Source: Alisma plantago-aquatica | Taxonomy: Eukaryota > Streptophyta > Magnoliopsida > Alismatales > Alismataceae | Direction: 5' to 3' | Assembly: GCA_963693085.1 (NCBI GenBank) | Contig: OY856411.1 | Location: 67,817,001-67,881,000 of the forward strand | DNA: 64,000 nt | Part shown: positions 1 through 16,911 of the stretch, piece by piece | How the letters are laid out: each line of letters begins with the position of its first letter | Numbering within the stretch: position 1 is the stretch's first letter | The notes under the pieces: generated by a model | The model's input: the letters and a program-made list of their open reading frames with translations, nothing else | Told to the model about the DNA's origin: nothing | Database searches by the model: none | Translations under genes and position numbers: made by a program

Positions 1-1600
1 GCGGTTGATGAGACAAGGATGTGAGGCTTTATTAGCTCATGTTGTGGATACCAAGGCGGGAGGTCCTAGTATCCAAGAGGTACCAGTGGTGCAAAAATTT
101 GAGGATGTCTTTCCTGAGGAATTTCCTAGCATTCCCCCTCCTAGAGAGATAGAGTTTGAGACCAATCTTGTTCCTCAAACATAACCCATAGCACCATCAA
201 CATACAAAATGGCATCAGCAGAGATGCAGGAGTTAAAGAAACAGTTACAATAACTGTTAGAGAAGGGTTTTATCAGGCTGAGCACTTCCCCTTGGGGTGC
301 TCCCATGTTGTTTGTTAAAAAGAAGAATGGTTCAATGGGGTTATCGACTACAGACAGTTGAACAAGGTGACAATAAAGAATAAGTATCCTTTGCCAATGA
401 TTGATTATCTTTTTGATCAATTGAGAGGTGCCACTGTGTTTTAAAAGATAGAACTGAGGTCAGGTTACCATCAGTTGATAATTAAGGCGGATGACATACC
501 CAAGTCAGCTTTTAGGACTAGGTATGGTCATTATGAGTTTGTTGTTATGCCGTTTGGGCTAACCAATGCACATGCAACTTTTATAGATCTGATGAATATT
601 GTGTTTAGACCTTATCTTGATTAGTGTGTGGTCATGTTCATAGATGATATCCTGATATACTCCAAGGATAGTCAACATCATGAGCAACAGCTTCGCCAGA
701 CATTGACTTTGTTGAGGCATCATCAACTATATGCTAAGTTCAACAAGTGTGAATTCTGGTTATTTGAAGTGTCTTTTCTGGGCCATGTTATATCTGCAAA
801 AGGCGTTTGTGTTGATCCCAAGAAAGCGGAATCTATACTAGAATGGGAACAACCAAAGACACCAACAGAGATCTGTAGTTTCCTAGGTCTGGCAGGTTAC
901 TACATGAGGTTCATCAAAGACTTCAGTTCTATAGCGTTACCCCTATCTAGGTTAACCAAGAAGGATGTTCCTTTTGCTTGGAATGACAAGTGTCAACGTT
1001 CTTTCCATCTTTTGAAAGAAAAATTAACTAGTGCACCGGTGTTAGTAATGCCAGAGCAAGGAAAAGGCTATATTGTCTTTTGTGATGTTTCAAAGAATGG
1101 GTTGGGATGCGTGTTGATGCAGGATAAAAATGTGATTTCTTTTGCTTCCTGACAGCTTAAGAAACAAGAGGAGAATTACCCAACACATGATCTGGAGCTT
1201 GCAGCAGTGTTTCATGCCTTAAAGATCTGAAGACACTATTTTTATGGAGAAAAGTGCCAGATCTTCATTGACCACAAGAATTTACAATATATCTTCTCAA
1301 AATAGGAGCTGAATCTGAGGCAGAGGAGATGGATGGAGCTGATTAAGAATTATAATTTCATAATAGACTACCATATAGGGAAAGCAAATGTGGTAGCTGA
1401 TGCATTGAGTAGAAAGTCATCTTCATTATCAACAGAAGATAATGCACAATTAAATTCCTTGATGTGCCATAAGAGAGATATGCTAATGTCTCTTCACCAG
1501 ATGAATGTACAACTAGAAGTTTCCTTGCTGGTAGGATTGTTGGCACAGTTACAAGTGAAACCTACCTTGAGACGGCAAATTCATGATGCACAATAGAATG
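1..1600 (+). pseudogene. Tekay A pol: protease-RT linker, reverse transcriptase, RNase H (dead)
   Basis: This is a Ty3/gypsy pol of the chromovirus Tekay/Del type; its 5' part lies outside the window. Seen in order: the linker (RLMRQGCEAL, about 2-180), RT with [19 protein letters not shown] (about 480-540) and the catalytic FIDDILIYS (about 637-663), then RNase H with [19 protein letters not shown], an intact IDHKNL and VADALSRK (to about 1410). A 4-base deletion near 340, compared with the related copy near 19000, shifts the frame. Stops interrupt it near 182, 252, 444, 624, 1150, 1230, 1304 and 1594, several at former Gln, Arg or Trp codons. It cannot make a working polyprotein. The Tekay assignment rests on the chromodomain, the PBS type and the LTR length of this family. 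Confidence 0.9.
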
Positions 1601-1605
1601 ATACT

Positions 1606-2965
1606 ATGACACAGAATATCCGATCAGGAATTGGCAGTGAAAGGTATGATGGATTTCATGAGGTAGATGATGGTACAGTTTGTTACCATAATAAGATAGT
1701 AGTTCCGGATGTCGATGGGTTGAGGAAGATGGTACTTGAGGAGGCTCACTCCTCCATGTATGAAATGCATCCTAGAAGTACCAAGTTGTACCAGAACTGA
1801 AAGACATGTATTGGTGGCCAGGTCTAAAGCATGATGTGGTAGAGTTCATTACCAAATATTTAGTTTTTCAGTAGGTGAAGGTTGAACACCAGAAGCCTGC
1901 AGGGACATTACATCCCTTGCCAATACCACAGTGGAAATGGGATCATATTACCATGGACTTTGTGGTTGGTCTTCCTAGGACAACCAAGGGTCATGATTCC
2001 ATATGGGTGATAGTAGACAGATTGACTAAGTCAACTCATTTTCTACCAGTTAAGATGATGTTTACATCAGAGAAATTGGCACAAATATATGTTGAAGAGA
2101 TAGTCTGCCTACATGGCATTCCAGTTACAGTAGTTTCTTATAGAGGTCCACAATTTACAAGTAGTGTTTGGGAGCGTTTGCATTCTGTAATGGGAATTTA
2201 GCTGAGATTCATCACAGCTTTTCATATGTAGACCGATGGCCAGTCCGAAAGGACTATTCAGACTTTAGAGGATCTTTTGAGGGCATGTGTGTTGCAATTT
2301 CTTGGCAGTTGGGATGTACATCTGACTTTGATAGAGTTTGTGTACAACAATATCTATCAAAGAAGCATAGATATGGCCCCTTATGCGGCTCTGTATGGGA
2401 AACGATGTTGGTCTCTTATTTTCTGGTATGAGACAGGTGAATATCAACTTTTGGGTCCTGATCTAGTACAACAAACTACAAAAAAAAAATTAAAGTGATA
2501 CAACAACAGTTGAAAGCAGTCCAAGGCATGAAGAAATCTTATGTAGATAACCGACACAGACCGCTTGACTTCTAGGTGGGAGATAGAGTATATCTTAAGG
2601 TTTCTCCTTGGAAAGGTGTGCTGAGGTTTGGATAGAAGGGTAAGTTGGCTCCTAGATTTATGGGACCATACCCAGTCCTAGCTCATGTTAGAAAGGTAGC
2701 ATATAAGTTGGAACTACCACCAGATCTACATAGATTGCATAATATCTTTCACATATCTATGTTGAGGAAATGCCATCCAGATACTGACCAGACAATCCAA
2801 CTAGTAGAGGTTGAGTTAGATGAGGATATCTCCTATATTGAGGGTCATGTGTTGATCCTAGATAGAAGGGTGAAAAAGTTGAAGAGAAAAGATATAATAC
2901 TAGTGAATGTCTTGTGGAATCATCATGGCATAGAGGAATCCACATGGTAACTAGATAATAAGATG
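1606..2965 (+). pseudogene. Tekay A integrase and chromodomain (dead)
   Basis: This continues Tekay A pol. The integrase zinc-binding segment lies at about 1740-1890 and is frameshifted near 1797. The catalytic core runs from ITMDFVVGLP (first Asp present, about 1950) through VIVDRLTKSTHFLPV. The second catalytic Asp is lost: the usual S-D-R-G reads SYRG near 2140. The GQSERTIQT segment with the catalytic Glu survives in another frame near 2240. The C-terminal part (MAPRFMGPYPVL, about 2655) leads into a chromodomain at about 2835-2950 (RVKKLKRKDIILVNVLW, HHGIEESTW). In this family the chromodomain directs insertion into heterochromatin. Stops and the lost Asp make it inactive. Confidence 0.88.
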
Positions 2966-3031
2966 TGTAGAAAATACCCATCTCTTTTAGCGTAGGATTT
3001 TGGGGCAAAATCCTTGTTAGGGGTTTATAAT

Positions 3032-5677
3032 TGTCAGGCCCATAAACTTGCTTAATAAGTTAAATGAGCTTAATTACCATAATTTAATGCTTATAACCCT
3101 AATATAACCTTTTTATATGTTTTTTAAATCATAAGACAAGCTTAAGTTTCAAATTTGGTCCAATTTGGACATTGTTTGAGCAAGTTATGCAATTTTCTAT
3201 ACATTTTGGACTTTTCTACAATTTACCCAATTAAGGGGTTTTCTTTGCAATTTGTCACATACATTACATTCCTTAGATGTTATATTATCATTATTGATAT
3301 TTTTGATTCATGGGGCTCCTAGTTAATCCATGGTTTGAAGTTGTTTTCATCAAGGGTATTTTAGGGTTTACCTCTTCATGGATGAGCTACCTTTAGTAGC
3401 TACCAACTAATGAATTATGTGATTGGCTGGGAAATTAGACAAAGGAAAGCTACGAAGGTCAATAGGGATGGTGGGGGAGCTTCTTGCGTGTGTTCATGTA
3501 TATTCTTCAAAATTTAAGGCCATAGACACATGGGGAAGCTACTCTTACACCTCATGCTTGCTTCTATCCTTATCCATGGGCTATATTTACCCCTTCCTTG
3601 CCCAAGTACAAAACTATTCTTGATTTCTCTTTTCCCTAACCTGGAGAAACTAATCCACTCTATTTTTCTTCAGAACCAAGTGCTCTAAGGTAGAAGACAA
3701 CCCCTTCATGGAGAAGAAGGTCTCCTAGAGATCCATCTAGCCCTACCTAGGGTTTCCAAGGTCATCTTCTAGGGAATTCGACCAAGTCAAGTTGTTTTCT
3801 TACTTCCTTCTCCATTTTTCTTGCTCTTCTCCTTCCTCAGACCTTCCTCCAGGTCAGAACCCTACTTTTCCATGGTGAAAGTGGCTCTAGAACTCAAAAG
3901 TCTATCCTTCTTGTTTCTTTTTCTAGGGTTTTGCTTCCTTGTGGAGAGAAGTACTTATTTAGCCAAGTTCAGATCTGAATCCATGGTTTTGTTACCCTAT
4001 TTTGTCAAGATTCCTTCTGTTTGGGATCTGAACTACTCTATAGATGTGAGTTATATAACATTCTTCACTTATATTGCTTACTAGAAGCTCGTTAGTTCAT
4101 ATTTATGCCTTAATGTGTTGATTTAAGCATAGAGAAACCATGCTTGTTTAGAATTATGAATTTGTGTGGTGTTCCCTGATTTGTTCTTGTTCTATATGAA
4201 CTTGTAAACATGTGTATGAAATTTCTAAGGTGTTACATAATCTGGGACAGGTTGATAGCATCAATCTATGGTGCTAAGCACAAAATAGTTGATGGTTCAA
4301 ATTAGGGTTTTCAAGCTATTTCTTTCCCTATCGCACCACCGATGGTCATACCATTCAATAGCCAATGGTGTTTCTATTTTGGCAACTGATGTTTGTTATC
4401 AAGGGTGTCAAATTTATGGTGACAACCTATGGTCACCCCCTTAGGTCAGGTTTTGACTGAATTATACGTTTAATTATCATCCACTAAGTATTCTAATGTT
4501 GTTATCAATCAATGATGAGATTGGCTTAATATTTGATGGTGTTAAATGAATGTATTACTGATCTAGCAACTAATGGTGTCTAATGATCACAATTAATGGT
4601 GGATCAGGTCATCACCATATATGATTAATTAGGAATGTAATTGTAGATTTGACTAAACCTTAAATGAATGGTTTCTTGGTTGAATTGATTTAATGATTAG
4701 ACTTATACGTCAATTGATAACCTTGAACAATGAACCTAATCCAATGAATAATATTGGATGCTTCAACATCCAATGGATTAGAATGAATCACATGGTATTA
4801 AATGTGGGTCCAAGTGAAGATAATTCAATGGTTAAATGCCATTAATTTGTAGTCTTACCTTTTCCATTATATAGTTATATTTGATAAATCACTATAATAA
4901 GTGGATCCATAACTCCCATGTGATCTAGCTTGTTATACCTAATCTTAATGTAATTATATGATGTTCATTGGTTATAATCATACCTCTTGAATGATTAATG
5001 TGATAATGAATTACACTCTTCTTGTGTTGAAACCACATTGTAGTACTATTTGAATATCATAGTGCCTTGCCATGTTAATATCTATGGACACATATGTGCT
5101 AATGATCTTTTGAGCCTTGTTTAAGGCATGTAATGATGATGATAATATTACTATGAATAATGTGATGGTCTTAATGACCTTTGGGCACGTTTGAATCCAT
5201 GATTGAGGTGAAATCCTCTTCATGTTCCGATAAGGGTTAAAACCCTAGAATTTGTAATACAATTTTGGTATCTTGTAAAAGTATGATGGTAAGTGTGGTC
5301 CATTAATTTCCAATGAATGATATCATGTGGTAATGTGATTAAGATTTATATCTCAAATTTTTATATCTTTTAAAGTTGTTATACATATACTCTTGTTAGA
5401 AAAGTATTAAGGTTTGAATGTCCATTTGTATGATTTAGCCTTAATTCACCCAATCGGCATAATTAATTAAATGAAACTCTAATCATGCAGTGCCCTATTT
5501 CATAGATCTATTAGAGTGTTAGAAATTGCCAAATAGTGAAACAAGTGTTCCTAAGGGATACTCAGAGAGCATACTGATGAGTATACATTGTGCTTGTCAT
5601 CTTGAATTCAACTGTTAGGGAGGATGACAGTGGCCATACCTAGCCTCAGTTTGAAAATGGCTGTGGTCATATCTCAG

Positions 5678-5768
<91 letters not shown>

Positions 5769-6811
5769 ATGAGATTGGAGGACAACTATGGTTGTACCTC
5801 AGATGGTAGGGTATGTGTACCTACCTCCTTTCACTAGTGTCATGACATGTACCAAGGACAGACTAGATTGTTAGCAGCTTGACCTTATGTGTCACTGTGG
5901 CGAACCCATACTGATTGGGGGCGGAGAAGATCTTAGGAGTCTGGCTCTTCTTAGATCTTGTATGGCACTGATTTCGAATTAGTAGTGGTCAGTTTGGACT
6001 TGAGTGGTATTTCTCAAATCCCTCAGGGAAATGTAATAAAAGAAGTGATATAAGTCGTGTAGTATATTGACTATGGTTAAATATGTCTCACATTATTTGA
6101 TTAGTCTTTAACTTGTCTTTATACTATTCAGTATTTTCAAGATGATATCATATGACCTTTGAGTAATTACACTTCTTGTCAAGTTAATTTTCTTAATGGC
6201 TTGGTATGATTAACCTATTCAATCTTCTTGAATTGCTAATCCATTATTGTATCTACTCAGTTCATTTACTGTCAATAAAAATGTTATAATCAATATATGT
6301 TGGAGAGAGTTATATCTCTTGCTGGGATTGTGTCTCACCCGTGGGTCACCACATTTTTTTAGGTGGTCGTGGGCAACAAGGTTGAGGTCACACTGTGGAA
6401 GAGAACCAACATGGTGATCAATAGATTCAGAAGGTTGGTTAGTTGTAGATGTTAGTAGTAGAGTCCTAGTGTCATCCCTGTACTCTCAGGCTTAGATATG
6501 GGATGTGTTTTCTAGATGATATACTTGTATCGACACAAAATTTTTGTAGTATGCCAATGTTTGTAAATATATGGCATGCAAATGTGAAATATCTTTTGTA
6601 TGCAGGATGTGACTGAGGTCTTTGGACTCATATGTAAATACTTGTTACAATATATGAGAATGGAATGATGGACCTTTTGTAAATGTTCTATAGTTTATTT
6701 ACATTGTTGGAATTAGTTTTTATTATTCCAAATTTTTGACTATGTGATAAATTAGTAGTTGATCATGTTTTGTGTTTTGATTAATCCTATTTAGCATGAT
6801 GAGGTGTATCA
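3032..6811 (+). repeat. Tekay LTR 1 (3' LTR of element A)
   Basis: Long terminal repeat of about 3.78 kb. It starts TGTCAGGCCC just after the pol end and a degenerate purine run (TTAGGGG near 3018), and ends near GAGGTGTATCA. It is homologous along its length to 8088-11874, 13151-16839 and 21688-26998. It holds an (AT)n run at 5681-5764. After its right end the sequence switches at once to a minus-strand Ty3 RT fragment, so this end marks an insertion junction. Short ORFs inside it recur in the other LTR copies without conserved coding and are not genes. The 3' boundary is uncertain by a few bases. Confidence 0.9.
5681..5764. repeat. (AT)n microsatellite in LTR 1
   Basis: A pure AT dinucleotide run of 84 bases. 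LTR 2 has a similar run at the same place, while LTR 3 (near 15790) and LTR 4 (near 25945) carry only a few AT units there. The expansion therefore arose in the LTR 1/2 lineage. Confidence 0.97.
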
Positions 6812-8087
6812 TATAGCCCACACATAATCTCCATGAGTCATCATTCTTCTTCAGTAACAACATAAGGGAGGAAAATGGGCTATTATTGGGTATGATAAGC
6901 CCATGAACTCTCATGTCCCTCATCTGCCTCTCTATTTTTTTCTTTTGGGAATAAGCATATCAATATGGAGGCACAACTATTGCCTTCTTCTCATCTTTAA
7001 GAGGAATATTATGGTCCATTGCCTCATTCGGGGTAAGCCCTCTAGTTCTCCAAAATTTCCTAGACGTTTGTAAGTCGTTCATCTATTGGGTCATCTTCCT
7101 CACCACCTTTTAACTCCCCAATGGCTTGAATGGGTTCTAAATGGAGCATCGTTACGCAAGAAACTCCTTATAACTCCTATTTAAATTCCTCTAGACCAAC
7201 TTCATACAAGCCTTTGGGTTGTATTCCCTGTATCTCATGCTTCACTCACTCCAACCTCAGATATCATGGTCTTGTTGCAGTAGTTATTGTTGACCATGCC
7301 CAACTTTTCCAACAATGACAGTCCTAAGACTAATTACCGACACCCCAAGGGAAGTATGTGAATATATTTCTTCATCATGTAGCCTTGAATTTGGACCTTG
7401 CATTTCTACAACATTCCTTGTGATCTGGGAATGCCCTCTCCACCAACCTCCACTTCTAAAGATAGTTCTTATCACACCTCCAATTCCCATTCTTTGATCA
7501 TTTTCAAATCAAGAAAATTTTGTGTGACTCAAAAAACCACAAAGATCAATCACCTATGGCCTTCTACCCTTCACCACACTTGAAAATGATCTGTTTGGAC
7601 CTCTCCGACCACTTTTTGTAGAGAAATTATTCTCAGTTAGTCTAGTTCCTTAGATTCTTCTTCTATCTCCCTCTTCTCTTCAACATTGCTATGTTTTTTT
7701 ATGATCTCATACCTATCCTTTTCCCCATGATAGATCAAACACAGTAACTTCCCCAAGTAATGATGACCATGGAGGAACTTTGGATTGAATCATAATCACA
7801 ACCCCTTCACTCTTCGATCATCTCGTTCCTCCTTTGTCAATTATTTGATGATCGGTGGCCCTGATCCACTCGTCATCCTTGTTGGCCGAGGATTAGGATG
7901 TTGAATTCAACTTTCCCCCCGGTCTTGGGTGGCTTTTTCTTCTTCAAAAGACACTTTGATTCAGCTTTAATAGTCTTCTCATAGATATCCATTAAATTGC
8001 TAAAGTCTATGAGATTCAACTTAATCTGTGGCAGGAGTCCCCTTCTATAGATCAGGCATATCATGTTTTCGGCAGTTGGCGGGCTGT
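6812..8087 (-). pseudogene. Antisense Ty3/gypsy gag-to-RT fragment, copy 1
   Basis: Read on the minus strand from 8087 to 6812, this is part of a different Ty3/gypsy element. It begins in mid gag (PQIKLNLIDFSNLMDIYEK and KAESKCLLKKKKPPK, 8064-7873), passes through a decayed gag-protease stretch (about 7850-7100) and ends in the RT N-terminus (HGLIIPNNSPFSSLMLLLKK, DDSWRLCVGY, 6923-6812). There it is cut by LTR 1. Several stops and frameshifts are present. Tekay A is inserted into its RT. The missing N-terminal gag lies far away at 26999-27510, which shows the host element was split by insertions. It is nearly identical to 11875-13150. Confidence 0.85.
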
Positions 8088-11874
<3,787 letters not shown>

Positions 11875-13150
11875 TATAGCCCACACATAATCTCCATGAG
11901 TCATCGTTCTTCTTCACTAACAACAAAAGGGAGGAAAATGGGCTATTATTGGGTATGATAAGCCCATGAACTCTCATGTCCCTCATCTGCCTCTCTATTT
12001 TGTTCTTTTGGGAATAAGCATATCAATACAGAGGCACAACTATTGCCTTCTTCTCATCTTTAAGAGGAATATTATGGTCCATTGCCTCATTCGGGGTAAG
12101 CCCTCTAGTTCTCCAAAATTTCCTAGACGTTTGTAAGCCGTTCATCTATTGGGTCATCTTCCTCACCACCTTTTAACTCCCCAATGGCTTGAATGGGTTC
12201 TAAATGGAGCATCGTTGCGCAAGAAACTCCTTATAACTCCTGATTCAATTCCTCTAGACCAATTTCATACAAGCCTTTGGGTTGTAGTCCCTGTATCTAA
12301 TGCTTCACTCACTCCAACCTCAGATATCATGGTCTTGTTGCAGTAGTTATTGTTTACCATGCCCAACTTTTCCAACAATGACATTACTAAGACTAATTAC
12401 CGACACCCCAAGGGAAGTATGTGAATATATTTCTTCATCATGTAGTCTTGAATTTGGACCTTGCATTTCTACAACATTCCTTGTGATCTGGGAATGCCCT
12501 CTCCACCAACCTCCACTTCTAAAGATAGTTCTTATCACACCTCCAATTCCCATTCTTTGACCATTTTCAAATCAAGAAAATTCTTTGTGACTCAAAAAAC
12601 CACAAAGATCAAACACCTATGGCCTTCTACCCTTCACCACACTTGAAAATGATCTGTTTGGACCTCTCTGACCACTTTTTGTAGAGAAATTGTTCTCAGT
12701 TAGGCTAGTTCCATAGATTCTTCTTCTATCTCCCTCTTCTCTTCAACATTGCTATGTTTTTTTATGATCTCATACCTATCCTTTTCCCCATGATAGATCA
12801 AACACAGTAACTTCCCCAAGTAATGATGACCATGGAGGAACTTTGGATTGAATCATAATCACAACCCCTTCACTCTTCGATCATCTAGTTCCTCCTTTGT
12901 CAATTATTTGATGATCGGTGGCCCTGATCCACTCGTCATCCTTGTTGGCCGAGGATTAGGATGTTGAATTCAACTTTCCCCCCGGTCTTGGGTGGCTTTT
13001 TCTTCTTTAAAAGACACTTTGATTCAGCTTTAACAGGCTTCTCATAGATATCCATTAAATTGCTAAAGTCTATGAGATTCAACTTAATCTGTGGCATGAG
13101 TCCCCTTCTACAGATCAGACATATCATGTTTTCGGCAGTTGGCGGACTTT
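11875..13150 (-). pseudogene. Antisense Ty3/gypsy gag-to-RT fragment, copy 2
   Basis: Tandem duplicate of 6812-8087, offset by about 5063 bases, with only scattered differences. On the minus strand it carries the same mid-gag segment (PQIKLNLIDFSNLMDIYEK, 13199-12936 region) and the RT N-terminus (NNSPFSSLLLLVKK, 11986-11875). It abuts LTR 3 at 13151 with the flank ACTTT. The flank after LTR 4 at 26999 is ACTAT, a 4-of-5 match to a target site duplication. Copy 2 is therefore the true left flank of Tekay B, and copy 1 arose with the tandem duplication. Confidence 0.85.
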
Positions 13151-16100
13151 TGTAAGGCCCCCGAACATAAATAATGAGTTTAATGAGCTTAATTACCATA
13201 CATTAATTCTTATAAACCTAATATAACCTTTTGATATGTTTTGAAATCATAAGAGAAGTTTAAGTTTCAAATTTGGTCCAATTTGGACACTATTTGAGCA
13301 AGTTATGCAATTTTATGTACATTTTGGACTTTTTTACAATTTACCCATTTGAGGGGTTTTCTTTGCAATTTGTCACATACATTATGTTCCTTATATTTTA
13401 TATTATCATTATTGAGTGTTTTGAGCCATGGGTCTCCTATTTGAGCCATTGTTTGAAGGTGTTTACTCTAAGGGTATTTTAGGGTTTACCCCTTCACGGA
13501 TAAGTTACCTTTAGTAGCTATCAACTAGTGAATTATGTGATTGGCTGGCAAATTCGATAAAGGAAATATACGCAGGTCAATATGGATGGTGGGGGAGCTG
13601 CTTGTGTGTGTTATTGTATATTATTAATAATTTAAGGCCATAGACACATAGGGAAGCTACTTTTACACCTCATGCTTGCTTCTATCCTTATCCACGGGCT
13701 ATATTTACCTCTTCCTTGCCCAAATACTAAACTATGTTTTATTTTTCTTTCCTATAACCTGGAGCAACGACTCCACTCTATTTTTCTTTGGAACCAAGTG
13801 CTCTAAGGTAGAATACAACCCCTTTTAGGAGAAGAAGGTATCCTAGAGCTCCATCTAGCCCTACCTAGGGTTTCCAAGGTCATCTTCTAGAGATTTTGAC
13901 CAAGGGAAGTTGTTTTCTTCCTTACTTCTCCATTTTTATTGCTCTTCTCTGTCCTTATACCTTCCTCCAGGTCTGAACCCTGCTATTCCATGGTGAAAGT
14001 GGCTCTATAACTCAAAATTCTATCCTTCTTGGTTCTTTTTCTAGGGTTTTGCTTCCTTGTGGAGAGATGTGCTTATTTGGCCAAGTTCAGATCTAAATCC
14101 ATGGTTTTCTTGCCCTATTTTCTCAAGATTCCTGCTTTTTGGGATCTTACCTACTCTATAGAGGTGAGTTATATAATATTCTTCACTTATATTGCTTAGT
14201 AGAAGCTTGTTAGTTCATGTTTATGCCTTAATGTGTTGATTTAAGCATAGAAAAACCATGCTTGTTTAGAATTACGAATTTTTGTGGTGTCCCCTATTTT
14301 GTTCCACTTCGAAATGAGCTTGTAAACATGTGTAAGAACTTTATAAGGTGTTACATAATCTGGGACAGGTTGATAGAATCAACCTATGGTGCTAAGCACA
14401 AAATAGTTGATGGTTCAAATTAGGGTTTTCAAGCTATTTCTTTCCCTATCACACCACCGATGGTCATACCATTCAATAGCCAATGGTGTTTCTATTTTGG
14501 CAAATGATGTTCGTGATCAAGGGTGTAAAATTTATGGTGACAACCTATGGTCACCCCCTTAGGTCAGGTTTTTACTCAATTAGACGTTTAATTATCATCC
14601 ACTAAGTATTCTAATGATGTTATCAATCGATGATGAGATTGGCTTAATATTTGATGGTGTTAACTGAATGCATTACTGATCTAGCAACCAATGGTGATCT
14701 AATGATCACATTTAATGGTGGATCAGGTCATCACCATATATGATGAGTTAAGAATGTAATTGTAGATTTAACTAAACCTTGAACCCATGGTTCCTTGGTT
14801 CAATTGATCTAATGGTTAGACCTATACTTCAATTGATAACCTTGAACAATGAACCTGATCCAATGAATAATAAAGGATGATTTAACATCTAATGGATTAG
14901 ACTAAATCACATTGTATAATATGTGGGACTTAGTGATGATAATTTGATGGTTCAATACCATTAATTTGGAGTCCTAGCTTTGCCATTATATAGTTATATT
15001 TTATAAATCACTATAATAAGTGGATGCGTAACTCCCAAGTGATCTAGATTCAAATACCTAACCTTAATGTAATTGTATGATGTTGATTTTTTATAATAAG
15101 ACCTCTTGAATGATTAATTTAATAATGAATTACACTCTTCTTGTGTTGAAACCAAAATGTAGTACTATTGGAATATCATATTGTCTTACCATGTTAATAT
15201 CTATGGACACATATGTGCTAATGATCTTTTGAGCCTTGTTTAAGGCATGGAATGATGATGATAACCTTACTATGAATAATGTGATGGTCTTAAAGACCTT
15301 TGGGCATGTTTGAATCCATTATTGAGGTGAATCCTCTTCATGTTGCAATAAGGGTTAAAACCCTAGAACTTGTGATAAGATATTGGTATCTTGTAAATGT
15401 ATGATGATAAGTGTGGTCCATTAATTTGCAATGAATGATAGTATGTGGTGATGTGATTGAGATGTATATCTTTTGAAATTGTTATACATATACTCTTGTT
15501 AGAAAAGAAATAGGGTTTGAATGTCCATTTGTATGATTTAGCCTTAATTCACCCAATTGGCATAACTAATTAAGTGAGACTCTAATCATGTAATGCCATG
15601 TTGCATAGATCTATATGAGTGTCAGAAATTGCCAGATAGTGGAACGAGTATTCCTAAGGGATACTCGGAGAGCATACTGATGAGTATGCAGGGTGCTTGT
15701 AATCCTGAATTCAACTGTTAGGGAGGATGACAGTGGTCATACCTAGCCCTCAGTTTGAGAATGGTGGCGGTCATGTCTTGGTGATTAGATATATATGACT
15801 ATGAGACTGAAGGACAACTATGGTTGTACCTCGGATGATATGGTATTATTACCCACCTCCTTTCACTAGTGTCGTGACATGTACCAAGGATGGACTAGGC
15901 TGTTAGTATCTTGACCTTGTGTCACTGTGGCAGACCTGTACTGACCGGGGGCAAAGAAGATCTTAGTAGTCTGACTCTTCCTAGATCTTGTATGGAACTA
16001 ATTTTGACTTAGTAGTGGTCAGTTGGGACTTGAGTGGTATTACTCAAATCCCCCAGGGTAATGTTATAAAAGAAGTGATATAAGCCATGTAGTATACTGA

Positions 16101-16839
16101 CTCTGATAGAATACGTCTCATATTGTTTGATTAGTCTTTAACTTGTCTTTATACTATTCAGTGCTTACAAGATGATATCATATGACCTTTGAGTAATTAT
16201 ACTTCTTGTCAAGTTAATTTTCTTAATGGCTTAGTATGCTTAACCTATTCAATCTTCTTAAATTGCTTATTCGTTACTATATCTGCTCAGTTCATTTACT
16301 GTCAATCAATATGTTATAATCAACATATGTTGGAGAGAGTTATATCTCTCACTGGGACTGGCTCTCACCCTGGGTCACCACATTTTTTTTAGGTAGTCGC
16401 AGGCAATGAGGTCGAGGTCGCACTGTGGAAGAGAACCAACTTGATGATCAATAGATTCAGAAGGTTGGTTAGTTGTAGATGTTAGTAATAGAGTCTTAGT
16501 GTCATCCATGTACTCTTAGGTCCGGGTATGAGATGTGTTTTCTAGATGATATACTTATATCGAAATGAGATTTTTGTAGTATGCCAATGCTTATATATAT
16601 GGTATGTACATGTGAAATATCTTTTGTATGCAGGATGTGAATGAGGTCTTTGGACCCATATGTAAATACTTGTTATAGTATATGAAAATGGAATGATGGA
16701 CCTTTTATAAATGTTCTATAGTTTATTAACATTGTTGAAATTGAGTTTTATTATTCCGCATTTTTGACTATGTGAAAAATTAGTAGTTGACCGTGTTTTG
16801 TGTTTTGAGTAATCTCGTTTAGCGTTATTTGGTGTCACA
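13151..16839 (+). repeat. Tekay LTR 3 (5' LTR of element B)
   Basis: LTR of about 3.69 kb from TGTAAGGCCC to GGTGTCACA, followed 7 bases later by a tRNA-iMet type primer site, which fixes its 3' end. It lacks the long (AT)n of LTR 1 and LTR 2. Its first 450 bases share diagnostic variants with the 5' part of LTR 2. Confidence 0.92.
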
Positions 16840-16846
16840 GTTAAGT

Positions 16847-16858
16847 GGGTATTAGAGC
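16847..16858 (+). other. Primer binding site, tRNA-iMet type
   Basis: GGGTATTAGAGC matches the usual plant Ty3 initiator-methionine site TGGTATCAGAGC at 10 of 12 positions. It lies 7 bases after the LTR end. Minus-strand cDNA synthesis would start here. Confidence 0.8.
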
Positions 16859-16911
16859 TCTAGGTTTACTGAGTCTATAGGGACATAGGACTTAGGTTTG
16901 AGTCTTTTCTT

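Noticed and set aside
3821..4084. 87-residue hydrophobic frame as a small secreted protein
   Set aside because: It lies within a Tekay LTR and is not open in the matching parts of the other LTR copies.
6812..8087. Body of a non-autonomous Tekay derivative between LTR 1 and LTR 2
   Set aside because: There is no primer site after LTR 1; the block is antisense Ty3 DNA whose continuation lies beyond LTR 4, so it is target DNA.
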